Source: Pseudomonas mandelii (GTDB lineage: Bacteria; Pseudomonadota; Gammaproteobacteria; Pseudomonadales; Pseudomonadaceae). Taken from it: a DNA stretch of 64,000 bases. Of this stretch, positions 8,313 through 18,276 are shown one piece after another (the first letter of the stretch is position 1; each line of letters starts with the position of its first letter). The stretch covers positions 186,001 to 250,000 of the forward strand of contig NZ_JAMYDU010000006.1 of NCBI RefSeq assembly GCF_024138395.1, written 5' to 3'. The translations under genes and the position numbers were made by a program. A model generated the notes under the pieces. It made no database searches and was not told the DNA's origin. It saw only the letters and a list, made by a program, of their open reading frames with translations.

Positions 8313-9311
8313 TTACTGACCGCTGTAAATCTGATCAAAAACCCCACCATCATTGAAGTGGGTCTTCTGCACAGTGCGCCAGTCACCAAAGGTCTTCTCC
8401 ACCGAAAGGAAATCCACTTTCGGGAAGCGATCGGTGTACTTGGCCAATACCGCCGGATCACGCGGACGCAGGTAGTTGGCCGCCGCAATCTCCTGACCTT
8501 CAGGTGACCACAGGTACTTCAAATATTCTTCGGCGGCGGCGCGAGTGCCTTTTTTCTCGACCACTTTGTCGACCACGGACACCGGCGGTTCAGCTTCAGC
8601 GGAAACACTCGGGTAAATCACTTCAAACTGATCACGACCAAACTCACGCGCAATCATTTCCGCTTCGTTTTCGAAGGTCACCAGCACGTCGCCGATCTGG
8701 TTGGTCATGAACGTGGTGGTCGCTGCACGGCCGCCGGTATCCAGCACCGGTGCTTGTTTGAACAGTTTGCCGACGAAGGCTTTGGCCTTGTTCTCGTCGC
8801 CGCCGTTTTTCAGCACATAGCCCCAGGCCGAGAGGTAGGTGTAGCGGCCGTTGCCCGAGGTTTTCGGGTTGGGGACGATCACTTGCACGCCGTCCTTGAG
8901 CAGGTCCGGCCAGTCTTTCAGGGCTTTCGGGTTGCCTTTGCGCACGATGAACACGGTGGCCGACGTGAACGGCGCACTGTTGTTCGGCAGCCGCGTGACC
9001 CAGTTGTCCGGGACCAGTTTGCCGTTGTCCGCCAAGGCGTTGATGTCGGTGGCCATGTTCATGGTAATGACATCAGCCGGCAGGCCATCGATCACTGAGC
9101 GCGCCTGTTTGCTGGAGCCGCCGAAGGACATTTGCAGCGTGATGTTTTCGTTGTGCTCGGCTTGCCAGTGTTTCTGGAAGGCAGCGTTGTAGTCCTTGTA
9201 GAAATCTCGCATCACGTCGTAGGAAACGTTCAGCAGGGTCGGTGCAGCCTGAGCCATGCTGCCCAAGGCCAGGCCAGCGGCTAGAAATGAGGCGCCAAAG
9301 AGTTTTTTCAC
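8313..9311 (-). CDS. sbp: Periplasmic sulfate-binding protein
   Basis: Periplasmic receptor of the CysTWA sulfate/thiosulfate ABC importer. 332 residues with a signal peptide (MKKLFGASFLAAGLALGS, cleaved near AQA). Family landmarks are LLNVSYDVMRDFYKDYN, the FGGSSKQARSV loop, NPKTSGNGRYTYLSAWGY, and the C-terminal YLYSPEG-like segment read as YLWSPEGQEIAA. The start is GTG at 9311 with AAGGAA 7 bases upstream; earlier in-frame starts would translate a REP repeat. The transporter genes are not adjacent, which is usual for sbp in Pseudomonas. Sulfur-starvation control is expected from the family but not seen. Confidence 0.93.
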   Translation of the reverse strand: MKKLFGASFLAAGLALGSMAQAAPTLLNVSYDVMRDFYKDYNAAFQKHWQAEHNENITLQMSFGGSSKQARSVIDGLPADVITMNMATDINALADNGKLVPDNWVTRLPNNSAPFTSATVFIVRKGNPKALKDWPDLLKDGVQVIVPNPKTSGNGRYTYLSAWGYVLKNGGDENKAKAFVGKLFKQAPVLDTGGRAATTTFMTNQIGDVLVTFENEAEMIAREFGRDQFEVIYPSVSAEAEPPVSVVDKVVEKKGTRAAAEEYLKYLWSPEGQEIAAANYLRPRDPAVLAKYTDRFPKVDFLSVEKTFGDWRTVQKTHFNDGGVFDQIYSGQ

Positions 9312-9330
9312 TGCGCATTCCTTGTTTTTT

Positions 9331-9432
9331 TGTAGGAGCTGCCGGAGGCTGCGATCTTTTGATTTCGTTGTTGATCTTAAATAGCCGACACAAATCAAAG
9401 TCAAAAGATCGCAGCCTGCGGCAGCTCCTACG
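9331..9432. repeat. Inverted repeat directly upstream of sbp
   Basis: Arms at about 9331-9362 and 9401-9431 (TAGGAGCTGCCGGAGGCTGC and its partner) lie only about 20 bases before the sbp start codon. It belongs to the same REP family as 4418-4512 and 43086-43190. Confidence 0.85.
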
Positions 9433-9511
9433 GGTTAGTTGTCAGTCATCGAAGCGGTGTTGCCACCATTTTGCCGGCGACTATAGCCGGGCTCGCATAG
9501 TCCTTTAAAGA

Positions 9512-10351
9512 TTAAAAAGCACTTTGCTTATTCCAGTTTCTTGAACAGTGCATTGCCGCAACGCGAGCAAAAGGCTGCGCCGTGTTCGTGGCTGTTTTTC
9601 TTGCAGGTCGGGCAATCGTGTGCAGTTGTTCGCCGCGCATGGCGTTGGCCAGTTCCGCGGTGAAAATCCCCGTTGGCACAGCGATGATCGAGTAACCGGT
9701 GATCATCACCAGCGACGAAACCACCTGTCCCAACGGCGTCTTGGGCACGATGTCGCCGAAGCCTACGGTGGTCAGTGTGACGATGGCCCAATAGATGCCC
9801 TTGGGGATGCTGGTGAAGCCGTGCTCCGGGCCTTCGATCACGTACATCAAAGTGCCGAACACGGTTACCAGAGTGCTGACGCTGAGCAGAAACACCACGA
9901 TCTTCTGCTTGCTGCCGCGCAACGCCGTCATCAAGTAATTGGCTTGCTTCAGATACGGGCTGAGCTTGAGCACGCGGAAAATCCGCAGCATCCGAATGAT
10001 CCGGATGATCAGCAGGTACTGCGCATCGCTGTAATACAGCGCGAGAATGCCAGGCACGATCGCCAGCAAATCCACCAGCCCATAGAAGCTGAACGCGTAA
10101 CGCAACGGCTTGGGCGAGCAGTACAGGCGCAGGCCGTATTCGATGGCGAAAACGACGGTGAAGCCCCATTCGATGTACGCCAGTAGGTCGGCGTAGTTCT
10201 GATGAACGGTGTCGATGCTGTCCAGTATCACGATCACCAGGCTCGCCAGAATGATCAACAGCAGAATGCTGTCGAAGCGCCGGCCGGCCGGGGTATCGGA
10301 TTGGAAGATGATGACGTAAAGGTCTTCACGCCAGTTTTTATTGCTGTCCAT
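9512..10351 (-). CDS. Voltage-gated potassium channel, C-terminus frameshifted
   Basis: Six-helix ion channel of the Kv type. 279 residues with S1-S3, an Arg-rich S4 (about 117-130, RIIRMLRIFRVLKL), S5, the selectivity filter TTVGFGD (about 194-200) and S6. After about residue 243 the frame departs from the family. In the neighbouring frame, about 9528-9620, the sequence encodes a zinc ribbon (CPTCKK and CSRCGN) ending KKLE, the tail expected for Pseudomonas members. A one-base deletion near 9617-9622 explains it. The pore is intact, so a channel without its zinc ribbon may still form. Confidence 0.85.
   Translation of the reverse strand: MDSNKNWREDLYVIIFQSDTPAGRRFDSILLLIILASLVIVILDSIDTVHQNYADLLAYIEWGFTVVFAIEYGLRLYCSPKPLRYAFSFYGLVDLLAIVPGILALYYSDAQYLLIIRIIRMLRIFRVLKLSPYLKQANYLMTALRGSKQKIVVFLLSVSTLVTVFGTLMYVIEGPEHGFTSIPKGIYWAIVTLTTVGFGDIVPKTPLGQVVSSLVMITGYSIIAVPTGIFTAELANAMRGEQLHTIARPARKTATNTAQPFARVAAMHCSRNWNKQSAF
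9528..9622 (-). pseudogene. Out-of-frame zinc-ribbon tail of the K+ channel
   Basis: This stretch reads in the frame next to the channel ORF and encodes about 30 residues with two CXXC knuckles (CPTC and CSRC, 14 residues apart), then GNALFKKLE and a TAA. Changing CTGCACAC to CTGCANCAC (one base) would join it to the channel and give a protein of about 274 residues. It has no start of its own. Confidence 0.75.
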
Positions 10352-10372
10352 GGAAAACGCCTGAACCCAGAA

Positions 10373-11287
10373 TCAGCGAAGCCTAGGTCGATTCTCCCCG
10401 GTAGCGCAAGGCGCGCTGTCCATGGCGGCCTGACGCAACACCCGAATGCCTGCGCGAATCAGCCAGCAGGCGAGGATGAAGGGCGCCGTCAGCGTTGCCA
10501 TCCCCAGTGCGGCGAAGCCCGGCGTGAGCAACACCGCCAGCAGGATTCCCAACAATGGCAGCCAAGGCTGGCGACGATTCTGGCTGAAGGCGAGGGCGGC
10601 GAGCACGGGGTTATAGCCGCTCAAACCCAGAAGCGCGGTTGATGTTTCGTGATGCAAAAGGGCGAATCCGAGGCCGGCAGCGGAGCCTAGCAATGCCCAT
10701 AGGAAAGCGCGGCGGTCGGCGATCAGTAATCCGACGGCAATCAGTGCGCCGGCCAGTGGATGCGCGAGAAACAGCACCTGACCGAGTCCTTTCAATGACG
10801 CGGCGAGCAGGTTGGGTGTGGTTATTTCGATCAGCGATACGGGTTGCTGGGGTGCGGCAAACGATAGAAGCAACCAACTTATCCCAACGAAGGGCGCGGT
10901 GTAGGCGGGAAGGCAATGATGATCGCGCGAATGCTTGAGCCATTGCTGAGTGAGCATCGCACTCAGGCCGCCAGCGGCAATAATCAGCGGTGGCAACAGC
11001 GCTGACCATGGGAAATAAAGGCTCAGCAGCAGGCCAAGCAGAATACCGTTGTAACTGAACAGCCCGGCCTGACGATCAGCCTTGGCGTACCCGCGACGTT
11101 GCGCGGTGAGCAACCCGGCGACCCCTCCCAGCAACGCACCGCCGAGCAAGGCCGGCGCGCTGAACAGAATCGCCAACAAACACAGCAGACCGCACAGCGG
11201 ATGACGCTGGAGATAAATTTGGCTGAAGCCATTGAGCAGGGCAGTGGCCCAGTCGGGGCAGTGGGTGTTGAAGTGGTTGGCGGGCAT
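10373..11287 (-). CDS. Urea transporter (UT/Yut family)
   Basis: Inner-membrane channel-like urea permease. 304 residues, almost wholly hydrophobic, built from two homologous halves. Each half carries an L-P-box-like region, read as LFSYNGILLGLLLSLYFPWS in the first and GLSGYNPVLAALAFSQ in the second. The ATG at 11287 is used; the longer frame would run into a REP. It lies at the end of the glyoxylate-pathway gene string on the same strand. Urea and glyoxylate are both products of allantoin breakdown, which may explain the neighbourhood (inference). Confidence 0.88.
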   Translation of the reverse strand: MPANHFNTHCPDWATALLNGFSQIYLQRHPLCGLLCLLAILFSAPALLGGALLGGVAGLLTAQRRGYAKADRQAGLFSYNGILLGLLLSLYFPWSALLPPLIIAAGGLSAMLTQQWLKHSRDHHCLPAYTAPFVGISWLLLSFAAPQQPVSLIEITTPNLLAASLKGLGQVLFLAHPLAGALIAVGLLIADRRAFLWALLGSAAGLGFALLHHETSTALLGLSGYNPVLAALAFSQNRRQPWLPLLGILLAVLLTPGFAALGMATLTAPFILACWLIRAGIRVLRQAAMDSAPCATGENRPRLR

Positions 11288-11321
11288 TTTAGGTCTGTGT
11301 GTCAGAGGAACCGTGTAATCG

Positions 11322-11390
11322 TTCTTCGCGGGCAAGCCTCGCTCCTACAGGAATGCGCTGTCCCTGTAGGAGCGAGGCTTGCCCGCGAAG
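11322..11390. repeat. REP doublet (hairpin) between urea transporter and pyk
   Basis: 27-base arms at 11324-11350 and 11364-11390 are exact reverse complements (CTTCGCGGGCAAGCCTCGCT core) with a 13-base loop. This is one of the most compact REP pairs in the window. Confidence 0.88.
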
Positions 11391-11405
11391 AGGCCAGTAC
11401 AGGCG

Positions 11406-12821
11406 CTAAACCAACGTCTCGATGCGCAGAGAATTGGTCGACCCCGGCTGCCCAAACGGCACTCCCGCAGTAATCAACAACGTATCCCCGCGCTGAGCCA
11501 TGCCCTGTGCCTGGGCAATCTCCAGCGCCGTCGAGCACACTTCATCCACCTGCCGCAGCCGATCATTGACCACCGAGTGCACGCCCCACGCCACCGTCAA
11601 ACGCCGCGCGGTTTGCAGGTTCGGCGTCAGGTTGAGGATCGGCACCGTCGGCCGTTCCCGCGCCGCCCGCAGACTCGAGGTGCCAGACTCGCTGTAATTC
11701 ACCAGCACCGCCACCGGCAGCACATTGCTGATGCGGCGGATGGCGCAACTGATCGCGTCCGACACCGTGGCCTCGGCTTTTGGTCGGCTCACGTCGAGTT
11801 GGGCCTGATAGTCCGGGCCGTTTTCCACCTGGCGGATGATCTTGCTCATCATCTGCACAGCTTCCAGCGGGTACTCGCCGGACGCGGTTTCCGCCGACAG
11901 CATCACTGCGTCCGCGCCTTCGGCCACCGCGTTGGCGACGTCAGTGACTTCGGCGCGAGTCGGGGCCGGGGAAAAGCGCATCGACTCCAGCATCTGCGTC
12001 GCCACCACCACCGGTTTGCCGAGTTGGCGGCAGGTACTGATGATGTTTTTCTGAATCTGCGGCACGCTTTCGGCCGGCACTTCCACGCCCAGGTCACCGC
12101 GAGCGACCATGATCGCATCGCTCAGTTCGGCGATCTCCCGCAGTTGCGTCACGGCCGATGGCTTCTCGATCTTCGCCATCAAATACGCCTTGTCGCCGAT
12201 CAGTGCGCGGGCTTCGCGAATGTCTTCCGGACGTTGCACGAACGACAGCGCGACCCAATCCACCCCCAGCTCCAGGCCGAAGCTCAAGTCGCGACGATCC
12301 TTGGCGGTCAACGGGCTCAGGTCGAGCACCGCTTGTGGCACGTTGACGCCTTTGCGATCCGACAGCTCGCCGCCATTGAGCACCGTGGTGTCGATGGCGT
12401 CGGCATATTTGGTCACCACTCGCAGGCGCAACTTGCCATCGTCCAGCAGCAGGTCCATGCCTGGCTCCAGCGCTGCGATGATTTCCGGGTGAGGCAAGTT
12501 GACCCGGCGCTCATCGCCCGGCGTCGGGTCCAGGTCCAGACGCAAGGCCTGACCGCGATGCAGCTGCACTTTGCCTTGGGCGAATTTGCCGACCCGCAGT
12601 TTCGGGCCTTGCAGGTCCATCAGAATCCCCAGCGGGTAATTCAGCTGGCGCTCGACTTCACGAATCCACTGATAGCGCTGGGCGTGGTCGGCATGATCGC
12701 CGTGGCTGAAGTTCAGGCGAAAGATATTGACCCCGGCCTGCACCAGCTCACGGATGTCGTCGATCCCGTTGGTGGCCGGGCCAAGGGTGGCGAGGATTTT
12801 GACCTTCTTGTCAGGCGTCAT
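11406..12821 (-). CDS. pyk: Pyruvate kinase
   Basis: Phosphoenolpyruvate + ADP to pyruvate + ATP. 471 residues with the N-terminal KVKILATLGPATNG, the catalytic-Lys/metal segment MAKIEKPSAV and the signature IMVARGDLGVEVPAE, then the allosteric C-terminal domain. It is a cytosolic tetramer in the family. Its first 11 bases overlap the end of the glycerate kinase gene, so 2- or 3-phosphoglycerate made from glyoxylate can be funnelled to pyruvate. Pseudomonas usually has a second pyruvate kinase elsewhere; this is the copy tied to the glycerate operon (pykF in PAO1 naming). Confidence 0.95.
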   Translation of the reverse strand: MTPDKKVKILATLGPATNGIDDIRELVQAGVNIFRLNFSHGDHADHAQRYQWIREVERQLNYPLGILMDLQGPKLRVGKFAQGKVQLHRGQALRLDLDPTPGDERRVNLPHPEIIAALEPGMDLLLDDGKLRLRVVTKYADAIDTTVLNGGELSDRKGVNVPQAVLDLSPLTAKDRRDLSFGLELGVDWVALSFVQRPEDIREARALIGDKAYLMAKIEKPSAVTQLREIAELSDAIMVARGDLGVEVPAESVPQIQKNIISTCRQLGKPVVVATQMLESMRFSPAPTRAEVTDVANAVAEGADAVMLSAETASGEYPLEAVQMMSKIIRQVENGPDYQAQLDVSRPKAEATVSDAISCAIRRISNVLPVAVLVNYSESGTSSLRAARERPTVPILNLTPNLQTARRLTVAWGVHSVVNDRLRQVDEVCSTALEIAQAQGMAQRGDTLLITAGVPFGQPGSTNSLRIETLV

Positions 12822-14091
12822 GTTTAGGGCTCTCGAGAATCAGGATGGCGCGGAAGTCGTTGACGTTGGTGCGGGTCGGCTCGGTGACGATCAGCGCATC
12901 CAGCGCGGCGAAATAGCCGTAGCCATTGTTGTTGTCCAGTTCATCGCAGGCAGCAAGGCCGAGGGCCGCGGCGCGGGCGTAACTGTCCGGGGTCATGATG
13001 GCGCCGGCGTTGTCTTCGGAGCCGTCGATCCCGTCGGTGTCACCGGCCAGCGCGTAGACACCGGGCAGGCCTTTGAGGCTGTCGGTCAGGCTCAGCAGGA
13101 ATTCGGCGTTGCGTCCGCCACGGCCATTGCCGCGTACGGTGACGGTGGTTTCGCCGCCGGAGAGAATCACGCACGGCGCTGCCAGTGGCTGGCCGTGCTG
13201 GACGATCTGCCGCGCAATGCCGGCGTGGACTTTCGCCACATCACGGGATTCGCCTTCCAGGTCGCCGAGAATCAACGGGCTGAAACCGGCCTGACGGCAC
13301 TTCACCGCCGCCGCTTCCAGCGATTGCTGCGGGCGGGCGATCAATTGGAAGTGACTGCGGGCCAGGCTCGGATCGCCAGGTTTGACCGTTTCAGATTCCG
13401 GGTTTTGCAGCCAGTTGCGCACCGAGGCCGGGACCTCAATGCCATAGCGCTTGAGGATCGCCAGCGCTTCGGCCGAGGTGCTCGGGTCGGCCACAGTGGG
13501 GCCGGAGGCGATGACCGTGGCGAGGTCGCCTGGTACATCGGAAATCGCATAGGTATAAACCGTGGCCGGCCAGCAGGCTTTGCCCAGACGTCCGCCCTTG
13601 ATTGCCGAGAGGTGCTTGCGCACGCAATTCATCTCGCCGATGGTTGCGCCAGATTTGAGCAGGGCTTTATTGATCGACTGTTTGTCGGCCAGAGTGATAC
13701 CAGCGGCGGGCAAGGCGAGCAGGGCAGAGCCACCGCCCGAGAGCAGGAAGATCACGCGGTCGTCTTCGCTCAAGTCGCTGACCAGTTCCAGCACCCGTTT
13801 CGCGACAGCCAGACCAGCCGCATCCGGCACCGGGTGCGCGGCTTCGACCACTTCGATTTTTTCGCACGGGGCGCCGTGACCGTAACGGGTCACCACCAGG
13901 CCGGACACTTCGCCCTGCCAGCAGCGCTCGACCACCTGGGCCATGGCGGCGGCGGCTTTACCTGCGCCGATGACGATCACCCGACCGCTGCGATCTTTGG
14001 GCAAGTGGGCTTCAAGGACGTGCTGCGGATGCGCCGCGTCGATGGCTGTGGCAAACAGCTCGCGCAGCAGTTGTTGCGGATCGACCGACAT
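12811..14091 (-). CDS. ttuD: Glycerate 2-kinase / hydroxypyruvate reductase TtuD (MOFRL family)
   Basis: Converts glycerate to 2-phosphoglycerate; the family name TtuD came from an earlier hydroxypyruvate reductase assignment. 426 residues with the MOFRL/DUF4147 landmarks VIGAGKAAAAMA, FLLSGGGSALLALP and YTYAISDVPGD in the N-terminal domain, and LSGGETTVTV, GRGGRNAEFLL and AGDTDGIDGSEDNAGA in the C-terminal MOFRL domain. It overlaps pyk by 11 bases and lies downstream of glxR. As a kinase it supplies the entry into lower glycolysis. Confidence 0.92.
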   Translation of the reverse strand: MSVDPQQLLRELFATAIDAAHPQHVLEAHLPKDRSGRVIVIGAGKAAAAMAQVVERCWQGEVSGLVVTRYGHGAPCEKIEVVEAAHPVPDAAGLAVAKRVLELVSDLSEDDRVIFLLSGGGSALLALPAAGITLADKQSINKALLKSGATIGEMNCVRKHLSAIKGGRLGKACWPATVYTYAISDVPGDLATVIASGPTVADPSTSAEALAILKRYGIEVPASVRNWLQNPESETVKPGDPSLARSHFQLIARPQQSLEAAAVKCRQAGFSPLILGDLEGESRDVAKVHAGIARQIVQHGQPLAAPCVILSGGETTVTVRGNGRGGRNAEFLLSLTDSLKGLPGVYALAGDTDGIDGSEDNAGAIMTPDSYARAAALGLAACDELDNNNGYGYFAALDALIVTEPTRTNVNDFRAILILESPKHDA

Positions 14092-14150
14092 GGCGGGCTC
14101 CCGGAATTCTTGTTATTGGGATAAAGCGAAAGCAGGTGTTGCGACGCGGT

Positions 14151-14241
14151 CCTGTGGGAGCTGGCTTGCCTGCGATTCAGGCGACACGGTTTTACAGGCG
14201 GACCGAGTCGATGCCATCGCAGGCAAGCCAGCTCCCACAGG
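14151..14241. repeat. REP-type inverted repeat between ttuD and glxR
   Basis: 26-base arms (14151-14176 and 14216-14241) with the core CTGTGGGAGCTGGCTTGCCT are perfect complements around a 39-bp loop. It sits within the gcl operon and may attenuate or stabilise segments of the transcript. Confidence 0.85.
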
Positions 14242-14265
14242 AACCGAGCCGGTTTCAGATCGGTG

Positions 14266-15156
14266 TTATTTATCGCGAATCGAGAAATTCGCCATGTGTT
14301 CCAGACCCTTGATCAGCGCCGAGTGATCCCAGTTGCTGCCACCGATAGCCGCGCAGGTGCTGAACACTTGCTGGGTATTGGCGGTGTTCGGCAGGTTGAT
14401 GCCCAGTTCGCGAGCGCCGGCCAAGGCGAGGTTCAAGTCCTTCTGGTGCAGGCTGATGCGGAAGCCCGGGTCGAAAGTACCCTTGATCATGCGTTCGCCG
14501 TGAACTTCAAGGATCTTCGATGACGCGAAACCGCCCATCAGCGCTTCACGCACCTTGGCCGGGTCAGCACCGTTTTTCGAGGCGAACAGCAATGCTTCGG
14601 CCACGGCCTGGATGTTCAGGGCGACGATGATCTGGTTCGCCACTTTCGCGGTTTGACCGTCGCCGTTGCCACCGACCAGAGTGATGTTCTTGCCCATGGC
14701 CTGGAACAGCGGCAGGGCGCGTTCGAACGCATCGGCATCGCCACCGACCATGATGCTCAAGGTCGCAGCCTTGGCGCCGACTTCACCGCCGGACACAGGC
14801 GCGTCGAGGTACTGCGCGCCTTTCTCGTTGATCTTGGCAGCGAAGGCTTTGGTGGCGGTTGGCGAGATCGAGCTCATGTCGATCACGACTTTGCCCTTGC
14901 TCACGCCCGCTGCAACACCATCGGCGCGGAACAGTACGTCATCGACCTGCGGGGTATCCGGTACCATGACGATGATGAATTCAGCTTCCTGAGCGACTTC
15001 TTTCGGGTTCGCCAGGGCGACGGCGCCGCCGGCAACCAAGTCGGCAGGGGCTGGGTCGTGGTGTGCCGACAGGAACAGGCTGTGACCGGCTTTCTGCAGG
15101 TTCAACGCCATTGGGTGGCCCATGATGCCGGTGCCGATAAATCCGATTTTAGCCAT
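14266..15156 (-). CDS. glxR: 2-hydroxy-3-oxopropionate (tartronate semialdehyde) reductase
   Basis: NAD(P)H-dependent reduction of tartronate semialdehyde to D-glycerate. 296 residues of the beta-hydroxyacid dehydrogenase family: N-terminal Rossmann motif GFIGTGIMGHPMALNLQKAG, substrate motif DAPVSGGEVGAK (about 121-132), catalytic Lys in GDGQTAKVANQI (about 172), then an all-helical C-terminal domain. The gene follows gcl and hyi on the same strand and feeds ttuD. The cytosolic pathway order is gcl, hyi/glxR, ttuD, pyk. Confidence 0.95.
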   Translation of the reverse strand: MAKIGFIGTGIMGHPMALNLQKAGHSLFLSAHHDPAPADLVAGGAVALANPKEVAQEAEFIIVMVPDTPQVDDVLFRADGVAAGVSKGKVVIDMSSISPTATKAFAAKINEKGAQYLDAPVSGGEVGAKAATLSIMVGGDADAFERALPLFQAMGKNITLVGGNGDGQTAKVANQIIVALNIQAVAEALLFASKNGADPAKVREALMGGFASSKILEVHGERMIKGTFDPGFRISLHQKDLNLALAGARELGINLPNTANTQQVFSTCAAIGGSNWDHSALIKGLEHMANFSIRDK

Positions 15157-15218
15157 GAGAAAATCCTCTTGTTTTTATTGCTCTGTTCGCAAAATTCGTG
15201 GGGTGACAGCGAGGACGC

Positions 15219-15290
15219 CTTCGCAGGCAAGCCTCGCTCCTACAGACAATTCTGGCCCCCCCCGTAGGAGCGAGGCTTGCCCGCGAAGAA
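15219..15290. repeat. REP doublet between glxR and hyi
   Basis: Arms at 15219-15245 (CTTCGCAGGCAAGCCTCGCT core) and 15264-15288 (reverse complement with one mismatch) flank an 18-base loop containing a C-run. Confidence 0.85.
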
Positions 15291-15308
15291 CGATAACTCG
15301 GTGTCAGA

Positions 15309-16091
15309 TCAAATCGCGTTATGGGTTTTCAACCAGCCAAGACCCGCTTCAGTGGTAGTCAGCGGCTTGTATTCGCAGCCAATCCAACCCTGATAATCGA
15401 TGCGGTCCAAGTGTTCGAACAGGAAGCGGTAATTGATTTCACCGGTACCCGGTTCGTTGCGTCCCGGGTTGTCGGCCAACTGGATGTGGTTGATCTCGCC
15501 CAGGTGCGCGGCCATGGTGCGGGCCAGGTCGCCCTCCATGATTTGCATGTGATAGATGTCGTATTGCAGGAACAGGTTGGCGCTGCCGACCTGCTCGCGA
15601 ATCGACAGGGCTTGCGCCGTGTTGTTCAGGTAGAAGCCCGGGATGTCACGGGTGTTGATCGCTTCCATCACCAGTTTGATGCCCGCCGCTTGCAGCTTGT
15701 CGGCCGCGTACTTGAGGTTGGCGACGAAGGTCCTTTCCACGGTGGCATCGTCGACGCCTTGTGGACGAATACCGGCCAGGCAGTTGATCTGGGTATTGCC
15801 CAGCACTTTGGCGTAAGCGATGGCCAGATCGACACCGGCGCGGAACTCTTCGACCCGATCCGGCAGGCACGCGATACCGCGTTCGCCCTTGGCCCAGTCA
15901 CCGGCCGGCAGGTTGAACAGCACCTGGGTCAAGCCATTGGCATCGAGCTTGGCCTTGATTTCGGCGGAACTGAAATCGTAGGGAAACAGGTATTCGACAC
16001 CACTGAAGCCGGCCTTGGCGGCAGCGTCGAAACGGGCAAGAAAATCCTGCTCGGTGAACAGCATGGACAGGTTGGCTGCGAAACGCGGCAT
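15309..16091 (-). CDS. hyi: Hydroxypyruvate isomerase
   Basis: Interconverts hydroxypyruvate and tartronate semialdehyde in the cytosol. 260 residues with a xylose-isomerase-like TIM barrel. It opens MPRFAANLSMLFTEQDFLAR and has VEYLFPYDFS, the metal-binding region LVMEAINTRDIPGFYL (Glu about 143), QYDIYHMQIMEGDL and a C-terminal GCEYKPL. The ATG at 16091 matches the family start; the longer frame would run into an inverted repeat. It sits between gcl and glxR, as in other glyoxylate-use loci. Confidence 0.94.
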   Translation of the reverse strand: MPRFAANLSMLFTEQDFLARFDAAAKAGFSGVEYLFPYDFSSAEIKAKLDANGLTQVLFNLPAGDWAKGERGIACLPDRVEEFRAGVDLAIAYAKVLGNTQINCLAGIRPQGVDDATVERTFVANLKYAADKLQAAGIKLVMEAINTRDIPGFYLNNTAQALSIREQVGSANLFLQYDIYHMQIMEGDLARTMAAHLGEINHIQLADNPGRNEPGTGEINYRFLFEHLDRIDYQGWIGCEYKPLTTTEAGLGWLKTHNAI

Positions 16092-16115
16092 GGTGGTCTC
16101 CCGTAAATATAAGTC

Positions 16116-16222
16116 CCTGTAGCAGCTGCCGAGGCACGAGGCTGCGTTGGGTCGCGAAGCGGCCCCCCACGGCGGTCCTGCGGACACGCAACGCAGCCTC
16201 GTACCTCGGCAGCTGCTACAGG
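16116..16222. repeat. Long-armed inverted repeat between hyi and gcl
   Basis: 32-base arms (CTGTAGCAGCTGCCGAGGCA at the left, partner at 16190-16222) with one mismatch surround a GC-rich loop of about 40 bases. Its core differs from the GCGGGCAAGC REPs, so it is a separate repeat family. Confidence 0.85.
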
Positions 16223-16235
16223 TGTCAGGTCATTC

Positions 16236-18011
<1,776 letters not shown>

Positions 18012-18037
18012 GGTTTTGTGCCTCTTACGTTTTGTAA

Positions 18038-18047
18038 TTGTATACAA
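18038..18047. promoter_or_regulatory. TTGTATACAA palindrome (operator candidate, gcl side)
   Basis: Perfect 10-bp palindrome 27 bases upstream of the gcl ATG. An identical copy is at 18176-18185 in the same divergent region, with centres exactly 138 bp apart. This is the kind of site bound by GntR/FCD regulators; P. putida controls gcl with the GntR-type repressor GclR, so a similar protein is the inferred ligand. Confidence 0.55.
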
Positions 18048-18175
18048 GTGGCTTTGCGCAGAGTGTATTCACGGCGGACGGCGCAGGTCAATCCATTTTC
18101 TCAAGCAGCTGTTTCATTCGTCGGATGCCCGAAGGACTGTGGCTTTTCGTCGCATGTGGCGCTTTTCGATAATTA

Positions 18176-18185
18176 TTGTATACAA
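18176..18185. promoter_or_regulatory. TTGTATACAA palindrome (operator candidate, divergent-gene side)
   Basis: Second identical palindrome, 91 bases upstream of the HbpS-like gene and in an AT-rich stretch. Two equal sites about 13 helical turns apart would permit looping between the divergent promoters (inference). Confidence 0.5.
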
Positions 18186-18276
18186 AAAAATAATTCATTG
18201 TGTTCTATTTGTTTCATCGGATTGCGCAACAGAAAGCAATCCAACGGCTTTCCAATAACAAAATGAGGACGGCACC

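Noticed and set aside
11379-12827. 482-codon open frame antisense to pyruvate kinase
   Set aside because: His/Arg/Gln-rich translation without domains, opposite a complete pyk.
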